From a bacterium (GTDB taxonomy: Bacteria > Krumholzibacteriota > Krumholzibacteriia > JACNKJ01), in contig JAAEPZ010001044.1 of NCBI GenBank assembly GCA_024231955.1, positions 62,001 to 126,000 of the forward strand: 64,000 nt of DNA. The letters run 5' to 3'. Position 1 is the first letter of the stretch; the number at the start of each line of letters is the position of its first letter. The translations under genes were made by a program, and so were the position numbers. Below are positions 17,959 through 25,329 of this stretch, one piece after another. The notes under the pieces are model-generated. The model saw nothing but the letters and a program-made list of their open reading frames with translations. It was not told where the DNA came from and did not search any database.

Positions 17959-19017
17959 TTAAACCGCGGTTGCGGTGTACTTTTCTCGCACCGCCGCCAG
18001 GATTTCATCCACGGTCGGCACGTTGCCGCCCATGCGATTATAGAAGTGTGTCGGACGCGAGCAACCGGACGCCAGTTTCACGTCGTCGATCATCTGACCC
18101 TCGCTCATCTCTACGACGAAGAAGGAGTTGATCCGCCCGCTGAGCTCGGCGAAGATTTTCTTCGGGAACGGCCAGAGGGTGATCGGGCGAACCAGACCGA
18201 CCTTGAGGCCATCGGCGCGGGCCAGATCGACCACTGTGCGGAGGATGCGGCTGATGATGCCGTAACCAACCAGAATCATGTCGGCGTCCTCGGTCAGGTA
18301 CTCCTCGTACATGACCTCGTTGGCTTCGATCTCATCATGCTTGGCGGTGAGATCGTAGTTGCGTTGCTCCAACTCATCGTTGTCGAGGTAGATCGAGTTG
18401 ACCAGATTGTCCTTCGACTCGGCAGTTGCCCGCAACGCCCATTCCTTGGCGGGGAGCTCCTCGATGGGAGCGGGGAAGGCAACGGGCTCCATCATCTGCC
18501 CGACGAAACCATCGGCCAGCAGCATCGCCGGATTCCGATATTTGTCGGCCAGATCGAAGGCCTTGAAGGTCAGGTCGCACATCTCCTGGGCTCCGTTGGG
18601 GGCCAGGACGATCAACCGGTAGTTGCCGTGTCCGCCACCCTTGATGACCTGATTGTAATCGGACTGCTCGGGCGAGATGTTGCCCAGGCCGGGGCCGCCG
18701 CGCATGATGTCGACGATAACGCAGGGCAACTCGGCTCCCGCCAGGTAACTGATCCCCTCCATCTTCAGACTGATGCCCGGGCTGGAGGAGGCCGTCATCG
18801 ACCGCTGGCCGGCGGCTGCGGCGCCGTAGACCATCTGGATCGCGGCGATTTCGCTCTCGGCCTGCAGGAAGGTGCGACCAACACGGGGGAAGTACTTCGC
18901 CGCCGCGTGAGCGACCTCGCTGGCCGGTGTGATCGGGTAACCGTAAAAGGACTGGCAGCCGGCCAGCAGTGCCGCCTTGACGATCGCGTCGTTGCCCTTG
19001 ATGAATTCTTTCGCCAT
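17959..19017 (-). CDS. 2-oxoacid:acceptor oxidoreductase alpha subunit (VorB/KorA-like)
   Basis: 352 aa, the normal length for VorB/KorA alpha. The N-terminal pyrimidine-binding domain shows 'GNDAIVKAALLAGC', 'FYGYPITPASE', 'ESEIAAIQMVYGAAAAG' and 'TASSSPGISLKMEG' with the conserved Glu that activates TPP. 'DIMRGGPGLGN' and 'EQSDYNQ' follow, and the C-terminal domain II carries 'LVGYGIISRI' and 'LVRPITLWPFP'. It pairs with the fused beta-gamma protein. GGAGGAG sits 5 nt before ATG. It starts 12 nt after the ferredoxin gene and ends 11 nt before beta-gamma, so this is one operon. Confidence 0.92.
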   Translation of the reverse strand: MAKEFIKGNDAIVKAALLAGCQSFYGYPITPASEVAHAAAKYFPRVGRTFLQAESEIAAIQMVYGAAAAGQRSMTASSSPGISLKMEGISYLAGAELPCVIVDIMRGGPGLGNISPEQSDYNQVIKGGGHGNYRLIVLAPNGAQEMCDLTFKAFDLADKYRNPAMLLADGFVGQMMEPVAFPAPIEELPAKEWALRATAESKDNLVNSIYLDNDELEQRNYDLTAKHDEIEANEVMYEEYLTEDADMILVGYGIISRILRTVVDLARADGLKVGLVRPITLWPFPKKIFAELSGRINSFFVVEMSEGQMIDDVKLASGCSRPTHFYNRMGGNVPTVDEILAAVREKYTATAV

Positions 19018-19029
19018 TAGGCTCCTCCC

Positions 19030-19275
19030 CTAATCGTCTGGGTATTCTGCGCCCTTTTTATAGACTGTAATTGCAGCCGGTTCAGGGCAGGAGTAGAAAC
19101 ACATTCCGCAACCGGTACATCCCTCGCCTTTGTAGCTCGAGGGGTGATAACCCTTGCTGTTGAAGGTCGCGAGTTGCATCAGGCAATCCTTGGGACAGGC
19201 CATGACACAGAGACCGCAACCCTTGCAGTGCTCGGGTGAGACAACGGTACGGGGTTTTTCCAGTATTCGGCTCAT
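19030..19275 (-). CDS. 2x[4Fe-4S] ferredoxin subunit of 2-oxoacid oxidoreductase
   Basis: 81 aa with two full cluster motifs, CKGCGLCVMACPKDC and CTGCGMCFYSCPEPA, the delta/ferredoxin-like subunit that takes electrons from the TPP/Fe-S core. ATG 19275 is chosen: AAAGGTGG lies 5 nt upstream, whereas the longer GTG start (19284) overlaps that site. First gene of the operon. Confidence 0.92.
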   Translation of the reverse strand: MSRILEKPRTVVSPEHCKGCGLCVMACPKDCLMQLATFNSKGYHPSSYKGEGCTGCGMCFYSCPEPAAITVYKKGAEYPDD

Positions 19276-19387
19276 TGGGACCACCTTTGTGGGTACAGGA
19301 AGCCGACTTCGGTGAGTCTTATATTTTCCTGAAGGGGGGGCCGCAAAGCTCTTCAGACATAGCGGCCCGTTTGACTGTTCGACCTAC

Positions 19388-19416
19388 AGAATACGATTCC
19401 GGGCTGGTTCTGTCAA
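19388..19416 (-). promoter_or_regulatory. Sigma70-type promoter of oxoacid oxidoreductase operon
   Basis: On the minus strand TTGACA (19416-19411), 17-nt spacer, TATTCT (19393-19388). Predicted start near 19381, leader of about 105 nt. The rest of the 418-nt gap (19276-19693) holds no gene, only this promoter and the terminator at 19641-19664. Confidence 0.6.
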
Positions 19417-19640
19417 GCTGTTCGACTCGATTACCGAAATCTGTAGAAACTCGCAACTCTAGTAGATAGATAAGGATACGGGAATATCAGCGAATCCTTC
19501 TCTATGTCGGATGAATTCAAAAAGAGAGAAAACCGGAATTCAGAGAAATCGAAATTCTGGACTCAACAGACCCTGAAATGGCCACCTGTGTGCAATTCCG
19601 GCTGTTGGAGTCATGAATGTTCCGTCAGATATGGAGCCGG

Positions 19641-19664
19641 AAAAGGGTGGGGATATCCCCACCC
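19641..19664 (-). terminator. Terminator downstream of ParA-like gene
   Basis: The 22-nt palindrome at 19643-19664 (AGGGTGGG stem, GATATC loop) lies 30 nt after the stop of the ParA-like gene and runs into CCCTTTTCC on the minus strand. Confidence 0.7.
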
Positions 19665-19693
19665 TCAAGAAGAATCAGAACCTGTGTGAATCG

Positions 19694-20824
19694 TCAGTGG
19701 ATGCAGCCATCCTCGCTGGCATCATCATAATCGTCGAGATTAGGACAGCTCCGGGCGGCTGTGGAATGGCCACCCTCGTCCAGGTCGTCCAGGGAGACAA
19801 CCTGTTCTCCGTCGATCACACCACTACCCATCTCATACGAATTCTCTCCGTACGGGCTGGTCTCAACCGATGATTTGGGTTTGTCCGTGGACCATTCATC
19901 AAAGGAGTTGGTGTTGATGGCCGAAACCATCTCCTCCCGCTCCTTGCTCATGACGTTTTCGACGGGCGCAGCCGGCTCATCGGTCATGACCTCTTGCTCC
20001 CGGTTCTCCCCGGCTTCGATCTCCTCGTTGCCCCCCAGCGTGGTCGGATCTCCGGCCTCAATGATCGGGTGCAGGATCTCATCGGCGAGCTCCTCAAAAC
20101 ACCGAGCGGCTCGACCGCTGGGATTGAAACTGCTTACAGGGCGTCCTCGATAGGCCACCTCGGCCAAGCGCACGGTGCGCGGTATCATGGTCTGAAAGAC
20201 CTGATCGCTGTGTTCCTCTCTCACACGTCTGATGACGCTGGCGCACAGTCGGGTGCGCGTCGATACCTGATTGAGCAGAATCCCGAGGAATTCGGGAGTC
20301 CTGATCCCCTTGGCTGCGGTCTCGGCCAGGCTGTCGAAAAGGCGAGGGAGAGCTCTGTATGCCAACTCTTCGGCCTGGAGAGGCACCATATAAGAGTCGG
20401 CTGCGATCAGAGCAGAGAATGTGAGGGGGCCGAGATTGGGCGGGCAGTCGATGAAGATGAAATCATAGCGTTGCTTGTATGACTCGATGGCATTGCGCAA
20501 ACACTCAGGATTCGCCTTGGCATGGTTGACCAGTTCCAACTCTTCCTCACGTGACCAGATGTTGCTCGAGATGAAGTCCAGGTTGGCGATTCCGCTCTCC
20601 TGAATCGCCGAGTCCGGCGTTCCCTGAGAGTCGAAAAAGTCGAACAGGCCGAAGTCGAGATCGTAATGTCCTCGACCGAAGCTGCTGACGATTCCACATT
20701 GCGGATCGACACCGATGAGAAGGCACTGGAAGCCTTTGTCGGCTAAGGCCGCGGCCAAGTTCACCGCTACGGTAGTTTTACCGACCCCGCCTTTTGGACA
20801 TACGACTGCCACGCTGCGTCCCAT
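19694..20824 (-). CDS. Orphan ParA/Soj-type ATPase with acidic tail
   Basis: 376 aa. The deviant Walker A KGGVGKTT (residues 11-18), 'LLIGVDPQCG' and 'FIFIDCPPNLGPLT' place it in the ParA/MinD superfamily, closest in style to Soj, which dimerises on ATP and moves cargo over the nucleoid or pole. Residues 1-265 are the ATPase; the last 110 are acidic and low-complexity, an unusual extension likely for a partner. No ParB lies beside it, so plasmid or chromosome partition is not supported; positioning of a protein cargo is a fair alternative. AGGAGGAG is 3-4 nt before ATG. A palindrome (20877-20900) lies upstream. Confidence 0.88.
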   Translation of the reverse strand: MGRSVAVVCPKGGVGKTTVAVNLAAALADKGFQCLLIGVDPQCGIVSSFGRGHYDLDFGLFDFFDSQGTPDSAIQESGIANLDFISSNIWSREEELELVNHAKANPECLRNAIESYKQRYDFIFIDCPPNLGPLTFSALIAADSYMVPLQAEELAYRALPRLFDSLAETAAKGIRTPEFLGILLNQVSTRTRLCASVIRRVREEHSDQVFQTMIPRTVRLAEVAYRGRPVSSFNPSGRAARCFEELADEILHPIIEAGDPTTLGGNEEIEAGENREQEVMTDEPAAPVENVMSKEREEMVSAINTNSFDEWSTDKPKSSVETSPYGENSYEMGSGVIDGEQVVSLDDLDEGGHSTAARSCPNLDDYDDASEDGCIH

Positions 20825-20876
20825 AGCTCCTCCTGAATTGGATGCATATTGTTGATATCTGGTTAGTCAGAAATGC

Positions 20877-20900
20877 GCGACACACAATATATAGTGTCGC
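20877..20900. promoter_or_regulatory. Candidate operator upstream of ParA-like gene
   Basis: GCGACAC (20877-20883), 10-nt AT-rich spacer, GTGTCGC (20894-20900): a perfect 7-bp inverted repeat 53-76 nt before the start codon. The spacer reads TATATATTGT on the minus strand and could hold the -10 box, so a bound repressor would block transcription. No matching regulator identified. Confidence 0.45.
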
Positions 20901-21032
20901 AAAGTGGACAAACAGTAAGGGGAGTTGCCGGATACAGGCAAGAAAAACTTCTGTTTTAATGCCTACTTTCGGGAATAATCATCCGAATATTACTATTTCG
21001 TAATTCCGAGCGCGATGGAGAGGCGAAATCGG

Positions 21033-21320
21033 TTACCGCCACAGGACTTTGATGTTGCTCCAGCTGCCCTCCTCGCTATCCATTCGATCCTGAAGATCTC
21101 CGACAGCGATCCGTAGCTCCTGGCCCAAAAGAGTCTGAAGATCCTTGTCAATCTTCTCCGGCTCGGCTAGGTTCTTGTCTTCGAAGTTTGCCTCGTTGCC
21201 TGTGATGGCATCGACGGCAATCTGTGCGTTTTGCTCTGATTCAATCTCATCTGCAATTACAGTGTTGGCAAAGGACAGGCAGAGCATCGCAAATACGGCT
21301 AAGATGTAGGTTCGTCGCAT
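21033..21320 (-). CDS. Small exported protein of unknown function
   Basis: 95 aa. A clear Sec signal peptide (RRTY, hydrophobic core, cleavage near NTVIADE) precedes a 70-residue acidic, helix-prone mature part with no Cys. GGAGAGGAG lies about 5 nt before ATG and a promoter is present (21366-21394). No family recognised. It is divergent from copA, but nothing in the sequence shows a copper role (no His or Met clusters). Confidence 0.6.
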   Translation of the reverse strand: MRRTYILAVFAMLCLSFANTVIADEIESEQNAQIAVDAITGNEANFEDKNLAEPEKIDKDLQTLLGQELRIAVGDLQDRMDSEEGSWSNIKVLWR

Positions 21321-21365
21321 GGGGGCTCCTCTCCTAGAATGAATAGCAAATGTTGTTCGATGACG

Positions 21366-21394
21366 ATTCTACAATAGATTACATAAACAAGCAA
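21366..21394 (-). promoter_or_regulatory. Sigma70-type promoter of small exported protein gene
   Basis: On the minus strand TTGCTT (21394-21389), 17-nt spacer, TAGAAT (21371-21366). Start of transcription near 21359, leader about 39 nt. Confidence 0.6.
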
Positions 21395-21414
21395 GTTTTC
21401 CCAAGAATTGTCAG

Positions 21415-23601
21415 GTGGATTTGGCGGAAGTAAGATTGCATATCTGGGGAATGAACTGCGCCTCCTGCTCGGCCAGGGTGGAGAAAGTGCTCGCCGAGGT
21501 GCCGGGGGTGGAGCTGGTAGGCGTTAATCTCGCCACCGGAGAGGCACGCATTCAGGGCCGGGGGCATTTACCCATGCTGGGTCTGCTGGAGGCGGTCCGC
21601 AATGCCGGTTACGACACCGAACCTGTCCTTGATGAGGATATTGGCCGCAATCCTCTCGAATCCGACCCTGAAATTGTCCATCTCAAACGAGATCTTCTGA
21701 TCTCCTCCATCCTCTGCCTTGCTCTCATCTGTGTCTCCAAGTTGCTGGGGCGAGGTCTGATCTTTGATGTCATCCAATTTGCGCTGGCTACGACCATCAT
21801 GGCTCTCCCCGGTCGTCGTTTCTTCAGCAAGGCGTGGCTGTTGTTGCGTCACAGAGCTGTGGCGATGGAATCGCTCATCGCCCTGGGGACCGTTGCCGCC
21901 TGGGGGACGAGTCTCTACAGCCTGTTTGGCGGAGGTCATCTCTACTTTGAGAGCGCCGGTATGATCATTACCTTGATCCTGCTGGGACGCAGTCTTGAAA
22001 ACCGGGCCAAGCTGCATGCCGCCGACGCATTGCGTGAACTATCCAGCCTGTTGCCCAAGCATGCGATTCTGGTCGATGACGACGGTCATGAATCCGAAGT
22101 GCCGGTGACCGGTCTTAACCCCGGCGACCGGGTTCGCATCCGCTCCGGCGCCTCCGTGCCCGCCGACAGTGTCGTTATTCAGGGTGAGGGCGCCGTGGAT
22201 GAGTCCATGTTGACCGGCGAGAGCAAGCTGGTGCGCGTGGTGGTCGGCAATGAGCTTACCGGCGCAACAATTTTGCAGGACGGATTCCTGGAGGCACGGG
22301 TCACGGCGGTCGGCGAACAGACAGTACTGGCGAGTATCATCCGCCTGGTGAATGATGCCCAGGCCTCCAAGGCTCCCGTACAGCGGCTGTCCGACAAGGT
22401 CGTCTCCATCTTCGTGCCTATCGTTCTCTGCATCTCACTCCTGACCATTTTGATCCATCTCCTGATTGCCCCTGACCTGGAACTGTCTGTGATCCTCTTG
22501 CGGGCCGTGGCCGTGCTGGTTATCGCCTGCCCCTGCGCGCTGGGCCTGGCTACCCCGACCGCGATTCTGGTGGGCACCGGTCTGGCGGCCAAGCACGGTA
22601 TTCTGTTTCGCGACGCTGAAAGCCTGGAGCAACTACAGGCCCTGACCTGTCTGGCGATCGACAAGACCGGAACCCTGACCCGTGGCAAACCCGCTGTGGC
22701 GGGGTTTGTCTCGTTCGGCACCGAACCTTCGGACAAGCTGTTCCGTTACGTTGCCGCCGCCGAGGCGACGGTGACCCATCCCCTGGCGACGGCCCTGCGC
22801 GAGTACTGCCTGGCCAGGAGTGAGAGTGAATCTTTCGCGCTGGGTGTCCTGAGTCGTCCTGGCGGCGGGATACGCGCCGAGGTGTCGGGACGGGCGATCG
22901 TGATCGGTGCCGCGTGGTACCTGGAGAGCGAAGGGGTATCACTGGATGATGCCGCAACTGCGATTACCGAGATGGAGGAGGGGGGGCTGAGTCCGGTGCT
23001 GGTGGCGGTCGAGGGGCGTCTGGAGGGGCTGTTCGGTTTCGAGGACGAACTGCGGCCGGAAGTCCAGGCTCTTGTTGATCGTCTCAAGATCATGTGTATA
23101 GAGCCGGTGCTCCTGTCGGGCGACCGCCCTGAAGCCGTAAGACGGGCAGCCACACAGGCCGGAATCGATTCCTACTTCGCGGATATGCGCCCACAGGAGA
23201 AAGCGCAGAAGATCCGGGAATTCATGGCCGCCGGCAAGGTGGTGGGGATGATGGGCGATGGTGTGAATGACGCTCCTGCTCTGGCTGCAGCCGATACGGG
23301 GATCGCTCTGGCGAGCGGCAGCGATGTGGCGATCGCCACGGCGCCGATTACCCTGGTGCAGGGGAACCTGTCGCGGATGGTCAGCGCCATCAGGCTCTCC
23401 CGCTGTACGATGCGCACCATCCGCCAGAATCTTTTCTGGGCCTTCTTCTATAATTCACTGGCCATCCCCCTGGCGGCTCTAGGTATTATGAACCCGATGA
23501 TGGCGGCCGGGGCGATGGCGGCGAGCAGCATCTTTGTCGTCACGAACAGTCTCCGTTTGCGTGCGGCCGCTATCCGCACGGATCAGGTGCCCGGTCATTG
23601 A
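21415..23601 (+). CDS. copA: Cu+-exporting P1B-type ATPase
   Basis: 728 aa, inner-membrane copper pump. One N-terminal heavy-metal domain (GMNCASC, Cys 15 and 18), then the P-type core: TGES in the actuator domain, the CPC metal site (C372-P-C374), DKTGTLT with phosphorylated D416, THPLATAL in the nucleotide domain, and GDGVNDAPAL. The C-terminal helices carry FYNSLAIP and MAASS, the YN and MxxSS signature of Cu+-selective (P1B-1) pumps. The start is GTG 21415, the only start before the HMA motif; the ribosome-binding site is weak (TCAGG abuts it), so translation may be inefficient or leaderless. First gene of a probable operon with the selenoprotein (38 nt gap) and the phosphatase. Confidence 0.93.
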   Translation: MDLAEVRLHIWGMNCASCSARVEKVLAEVPGVELVGVNLATGEARIQGRGHLPMLGLLEAVRNAGYDTEPVLDEDIGRNPLESDPEIVHLKRDLLISSILCLALICVSKLLGRGLIFDVIQFALATTIMALPGRRFFSKAWLLLRHRAVAMESLIALGTVAAWGTSLYSLFGGGHLYFESAGMIITLILLGRSLENRAKLHAADALRELSSLLPKHAILVDDDGHESEVPVTGLNPGDRVRIRSGASVPADSVVIQGEGAVDESMLTGESKLVRVVVGNELTGATILQDGFLEARVTAVGEQTVLASIIRLVNDAQASKAPVQRLSDKVVSIFVPIVLCISLLTILIHLLIAPDLELSVILLRAVAVLVIACPCALGLATPTAILVGTGLAAKHGILFRDAESLEQLQALTCLAIDKTGTLTRGKPAVAGFVSFGTEPSDKLFRYVAAAEATVTHPLATALREYCLARSESESFALGVLSRPGGGIRAEVSGRAIVIGAAWYLESEGVSLDDAATAITEMEEGGLSPVLVAVEGRLEGLFGFEDELRPEVQALVDRLKIMCIEPVLLSGDRPEAVRRAATQAGIDSYFADMRPQEKAQKIREFMAAGKVVGMMGDGVNDAPALAAADTGIALASGSDVAIATAPITLVQGNLSRMVSAIRLSRCTMRTIRQNLFWAFFYNSLAIPLAALGIMNPMMAAGAMAASSIFVVTNSLRLRAAAIRTDQVPGH

Positions 23602-23639
23602 CAGCGCCCTGAAACATCGCTCCAGCGAAAGGATTATTT

Positions 23640-23876
23640 GTGAGTGACCAACAGCATCTGAGTATCGAATACTGCGCAGCTTGAAATTACCAACCCCAGG
23701 CTGCAAGTCTTGCAGCCGCAATCCAGGATCGTTTCGGGATCACGCCCAGGCTCATCGCCTCGGGAGGCGGCGTTTTCGAGGTGGAGCTCAACGGCGAGTT
23801 GATCTTCTCGAAAAAGGCTGAGGGTCGTTTCCCGGAAGATGTCGAGGTGCTGGAGTCGATCGAAAGCAGGACCTGA
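23640..23876 (+). CDS. SelW-like (Rdx family) selenoprotein, in-frame TGA read as Sec
   Basis: 78 codons with TGA at codon 15 (23682-23684). Read through, the protein has IEYCAAU at residues 9-15: the CxxU redox motif at the position of CxxU/CxxC in SelW/SelT/SelH (Rdx) proteins. It continues with 'AASLAAAIQDRFG', 'PRLIASGGGVFEVELNG' and 'LIFSKKAEGRFPE', the family's usual order after the motif. The family has a thioredoxin-like fold and thiol redox activity. GTG 23640 has AAAGGA 6 nt upstream. The frame stays open for 63 codons after TGA and ends at TGA 23874, 3 nt before the phosphatase gene. A SECIS-like hairpin follows the TGA. selA/B/C/D are not in the window, so Sec insertion itself is inferred. 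Confidence 0.85.
23699..23717 (+). promoter_or_regulatory. Bacterial SECIS-like hairpin
   Basis: GGCTGCAA (23699-23706), loop GTC, TTGCAGCC (23710-23717): perfect 8-bp stem inside the coding sequence. The loop starts 22 nt after the UGA, within the 16-37 nt window of the published bacterial SECIS consensus, and its first base is the required G. SelB would bind here to insert selenocysteine. Confidence 0.8.
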
Positions 23877-23879
23877 TAG

Positions 23880-25088
23880 ATGTTCAACAACAAGACCTAT
23901 TATCGCAAGTTGGAGAAACTCCTGGATGCTATCCAGAATGAGCGGCATCCGCACCAGACGCTGGCGCGGATGGTCGACAACATCATCGCTGAATTCAGCG
24001 ACACGCTGGGTACGATCAGCGGACGTCTCTACACCCGCTCCGATGATGTGTATATCTGCCGGTACAGCACCGAGACGCTGGGGCGCAACCTCGACGGAGT
24101 CTCGATTCCGGCGAGTTACAAGCCCGTTACCGCTATTCTGGAGAATCGCGTCGTAGCCATCCATGACGACTTCCCCGGTTATGATCCGGAGCTGGAATCG
24201 AGTCTGAACGTCCGCAATTTTGCCGCCTTCTCGCTGGACAACGGGCGCTACCTGATCTCCTTCGGCCTGGATAAGGACACCGAGGGTATCGAGGACAGCC
24301 TCGTGTTTGCGCTGAGTACGATTCAGCACAGCCTGGGACTGCGGCTGCGGCAGGCCGCCATGGAGGCGGAGATCAGCGAGGCCGAGGCCATCCAGCTCAG
24401 CCTGTTGCCCACGCACCCGCCAAGTTTCGAGGGTTTTGATATCGCCGCAGGCAGCTTCGCCGCCGAGTCAACGGAGGTCGGCGGCGACATCCACGATTTC
24501 ATCCCGTTGGGGGCGGACGCTCTCGGCATCGCCGTGGGCGACGCCAGTGGGCACGGGTTGCCGGCGGCGCTCCAGGCGCGGGATGTCGTGACCGGCTTGC
24601 GGATGGGTGTGGAGAAGGAGTTCAAGGTGACGGCCGTGATGCGTCGGCTGAACAGGGTCATTCACGCCAGCCGTCTTACGACCCGGTTCGTGAGTCTGTT
24701 CTACGCGGAGCTGGAGTGCGACGGCAATCTGATCTACGTCAACGCCGGGCACTGCGAGCCGATCGTACTCGGCCCGCGGGGCAAGATAGAGCGGCTGGAC
24801 ACCGGGGGCATGATTCTGGGTCCGATGGCGGATACGGAGTACAAGCGGGGCTTCACCGTTCTGGAACCGGGGCGTCAGATGATGATCTTCAGTGATGGTC
24901 TGGTGGAGCGGATGAACAAGCATGAGGAGCACTTCGGCGATGAGCGGCTGATCAATATCTTCCGTGAGTGCTATACGCTCTCCGCCGCCGAGACCGTGGA
25001 GCTCACTATGGAGAAGGTGCGCGCATTCGGAGGTTCCGAACCCTGGGAGGATGACGTCACGATGATTGTCATCAAACCGACCCCCTGA
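23880..25088 (+). CDS. SpoIIE/RsbU-type PP2C phosphatase with N-terminal GAF-like domain
   Basis: 402 aa, cytoplasmic. Residues 1-160 look like a GAF-type sensor ('LARMVDNIIAEF', 'VTAILENRVVAIHDD', 'FAAFSLDNGRYLISFG'). A helical linker ('EAEISEAEAIQLSLLP') leads to the SpoIIE phosphatase domain: EVGGDIHDF, GDASGHGLPAAL, 'FVSLFYAELE', NAGHCEPIVL, FSDGLVE and EDDVTMIVI supply the metal-binding aspartates. Such proteins dephosphorylate anti-anti-sigma factors. No anti-sigma or STAS gene is adjacent. Its start is 3 nt after the selenoprotein stop, so the phosphatase is probably translated with the copA-selW operon. Confidence 0.9.
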   Translation: MFNNKTYYRKLEKLLDAIQNERHPHQTLARMVDNIIAEFSDTLGTISGRLYTRSDDVYICRYSTETLGRNLDGVSIPASYKPVTAILENRVVAIHDDFPGYDPELESSLNVRNFAAFSLDNGRYLISFGLDKDTEGIEDSLVFALSTIQHSLGLRLRQAAMEAEISEAEAIQLSLLPTHPPSFEGFDIAAGSFAAESTEVGGDIHDFIPLGADALGIAVGDASGHGLPAALQARDVVTGLRMGVEKEFKVTAVMRRLNRVIHASRLTTRFVSLFYAELECDGNLIYVNAGHCEPIVLGPRGKIERLDTGGMILGPMADTEYKRGFTVLEPGRQMMIFSDGLVERMNKHEEHFGDERLINIFRECYTLSAAETVELTMEKVRAFGGSEPWEDDVTMIVIKPTP

Positions 25089-25127
25089 CCGATTGCGTAT
25101 CGCATAGCGTACCGGGATTGTGATTTC

Positions 25128-25151
25128 AGCCGGACTCTTCTGAGGCCGGCT
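25128..25151 (+). terminator. Hairpin downstream of phosphatase gene
   Basis: AGCCGG-A-CTC / GAG-G-CCGGCT with a TTCT loop, 40 nt after the stop and followed by GTTTGC. One A-G mismatch; a plausible but weak terminator of the copA operon. Confidence 0.5.
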
Positions 25152-25253
25152 GTTTGCATCCCTGTCCGATCCATACTGCGGGACGGGGCGAGTTGTCGGG
25201 GCAGATGGCCTGACCATATTTGCCGGCCGACCGTCTCCCATGGGTGGGAGCCC

Positions 25254-25282
25254 TTGCCACATTCACAGATCTGCGTTATATA
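25254..25282 (+). promoter_or_regulatory. Promoter of leuS
   Basis: TTGCCA (25254-25259), 17-nt spacer, TATATA (25277-25282). Predicted start near 25289, leader about 40 nt. Confidence 0.5.
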
Positions 25283-25283
25283 C

Positions 25284-25300
25284 GTTCACTTATCGTGAAC
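25284..25300 (+). repeat. Inverted repeat at leuS transcription start
   Basis: GTTCAC (25284-25289), TTATC loop, GTGAAC (25295-25300). It directly follows the -10 box and spans the predicted start, so it may be an operator or a 5'-end hairpin. There is no T-box signature. Confidence 0.4.
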
Positions 25301-25329
25301 CCGAGCTGAACCACAATGAAGGTGTTCCC

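Noticed and set aside
19694..21320. Plasmid-type partition locus (ParA plus small protein)
   Set aside because: The neighbouring 95-aa protein has a Sec signal peptide and cannot be a ParB; no iterons or parS-like clusters were seen.
23634..24416. 260-codon minus-strand frame covering the selenoprotein region
   Set aside because: It is antisense to the SpoIIE phosphatase and the SelW-like frame, lacks a ribosome-binding site and motifs; both plus-strand genes have clear family motifs.
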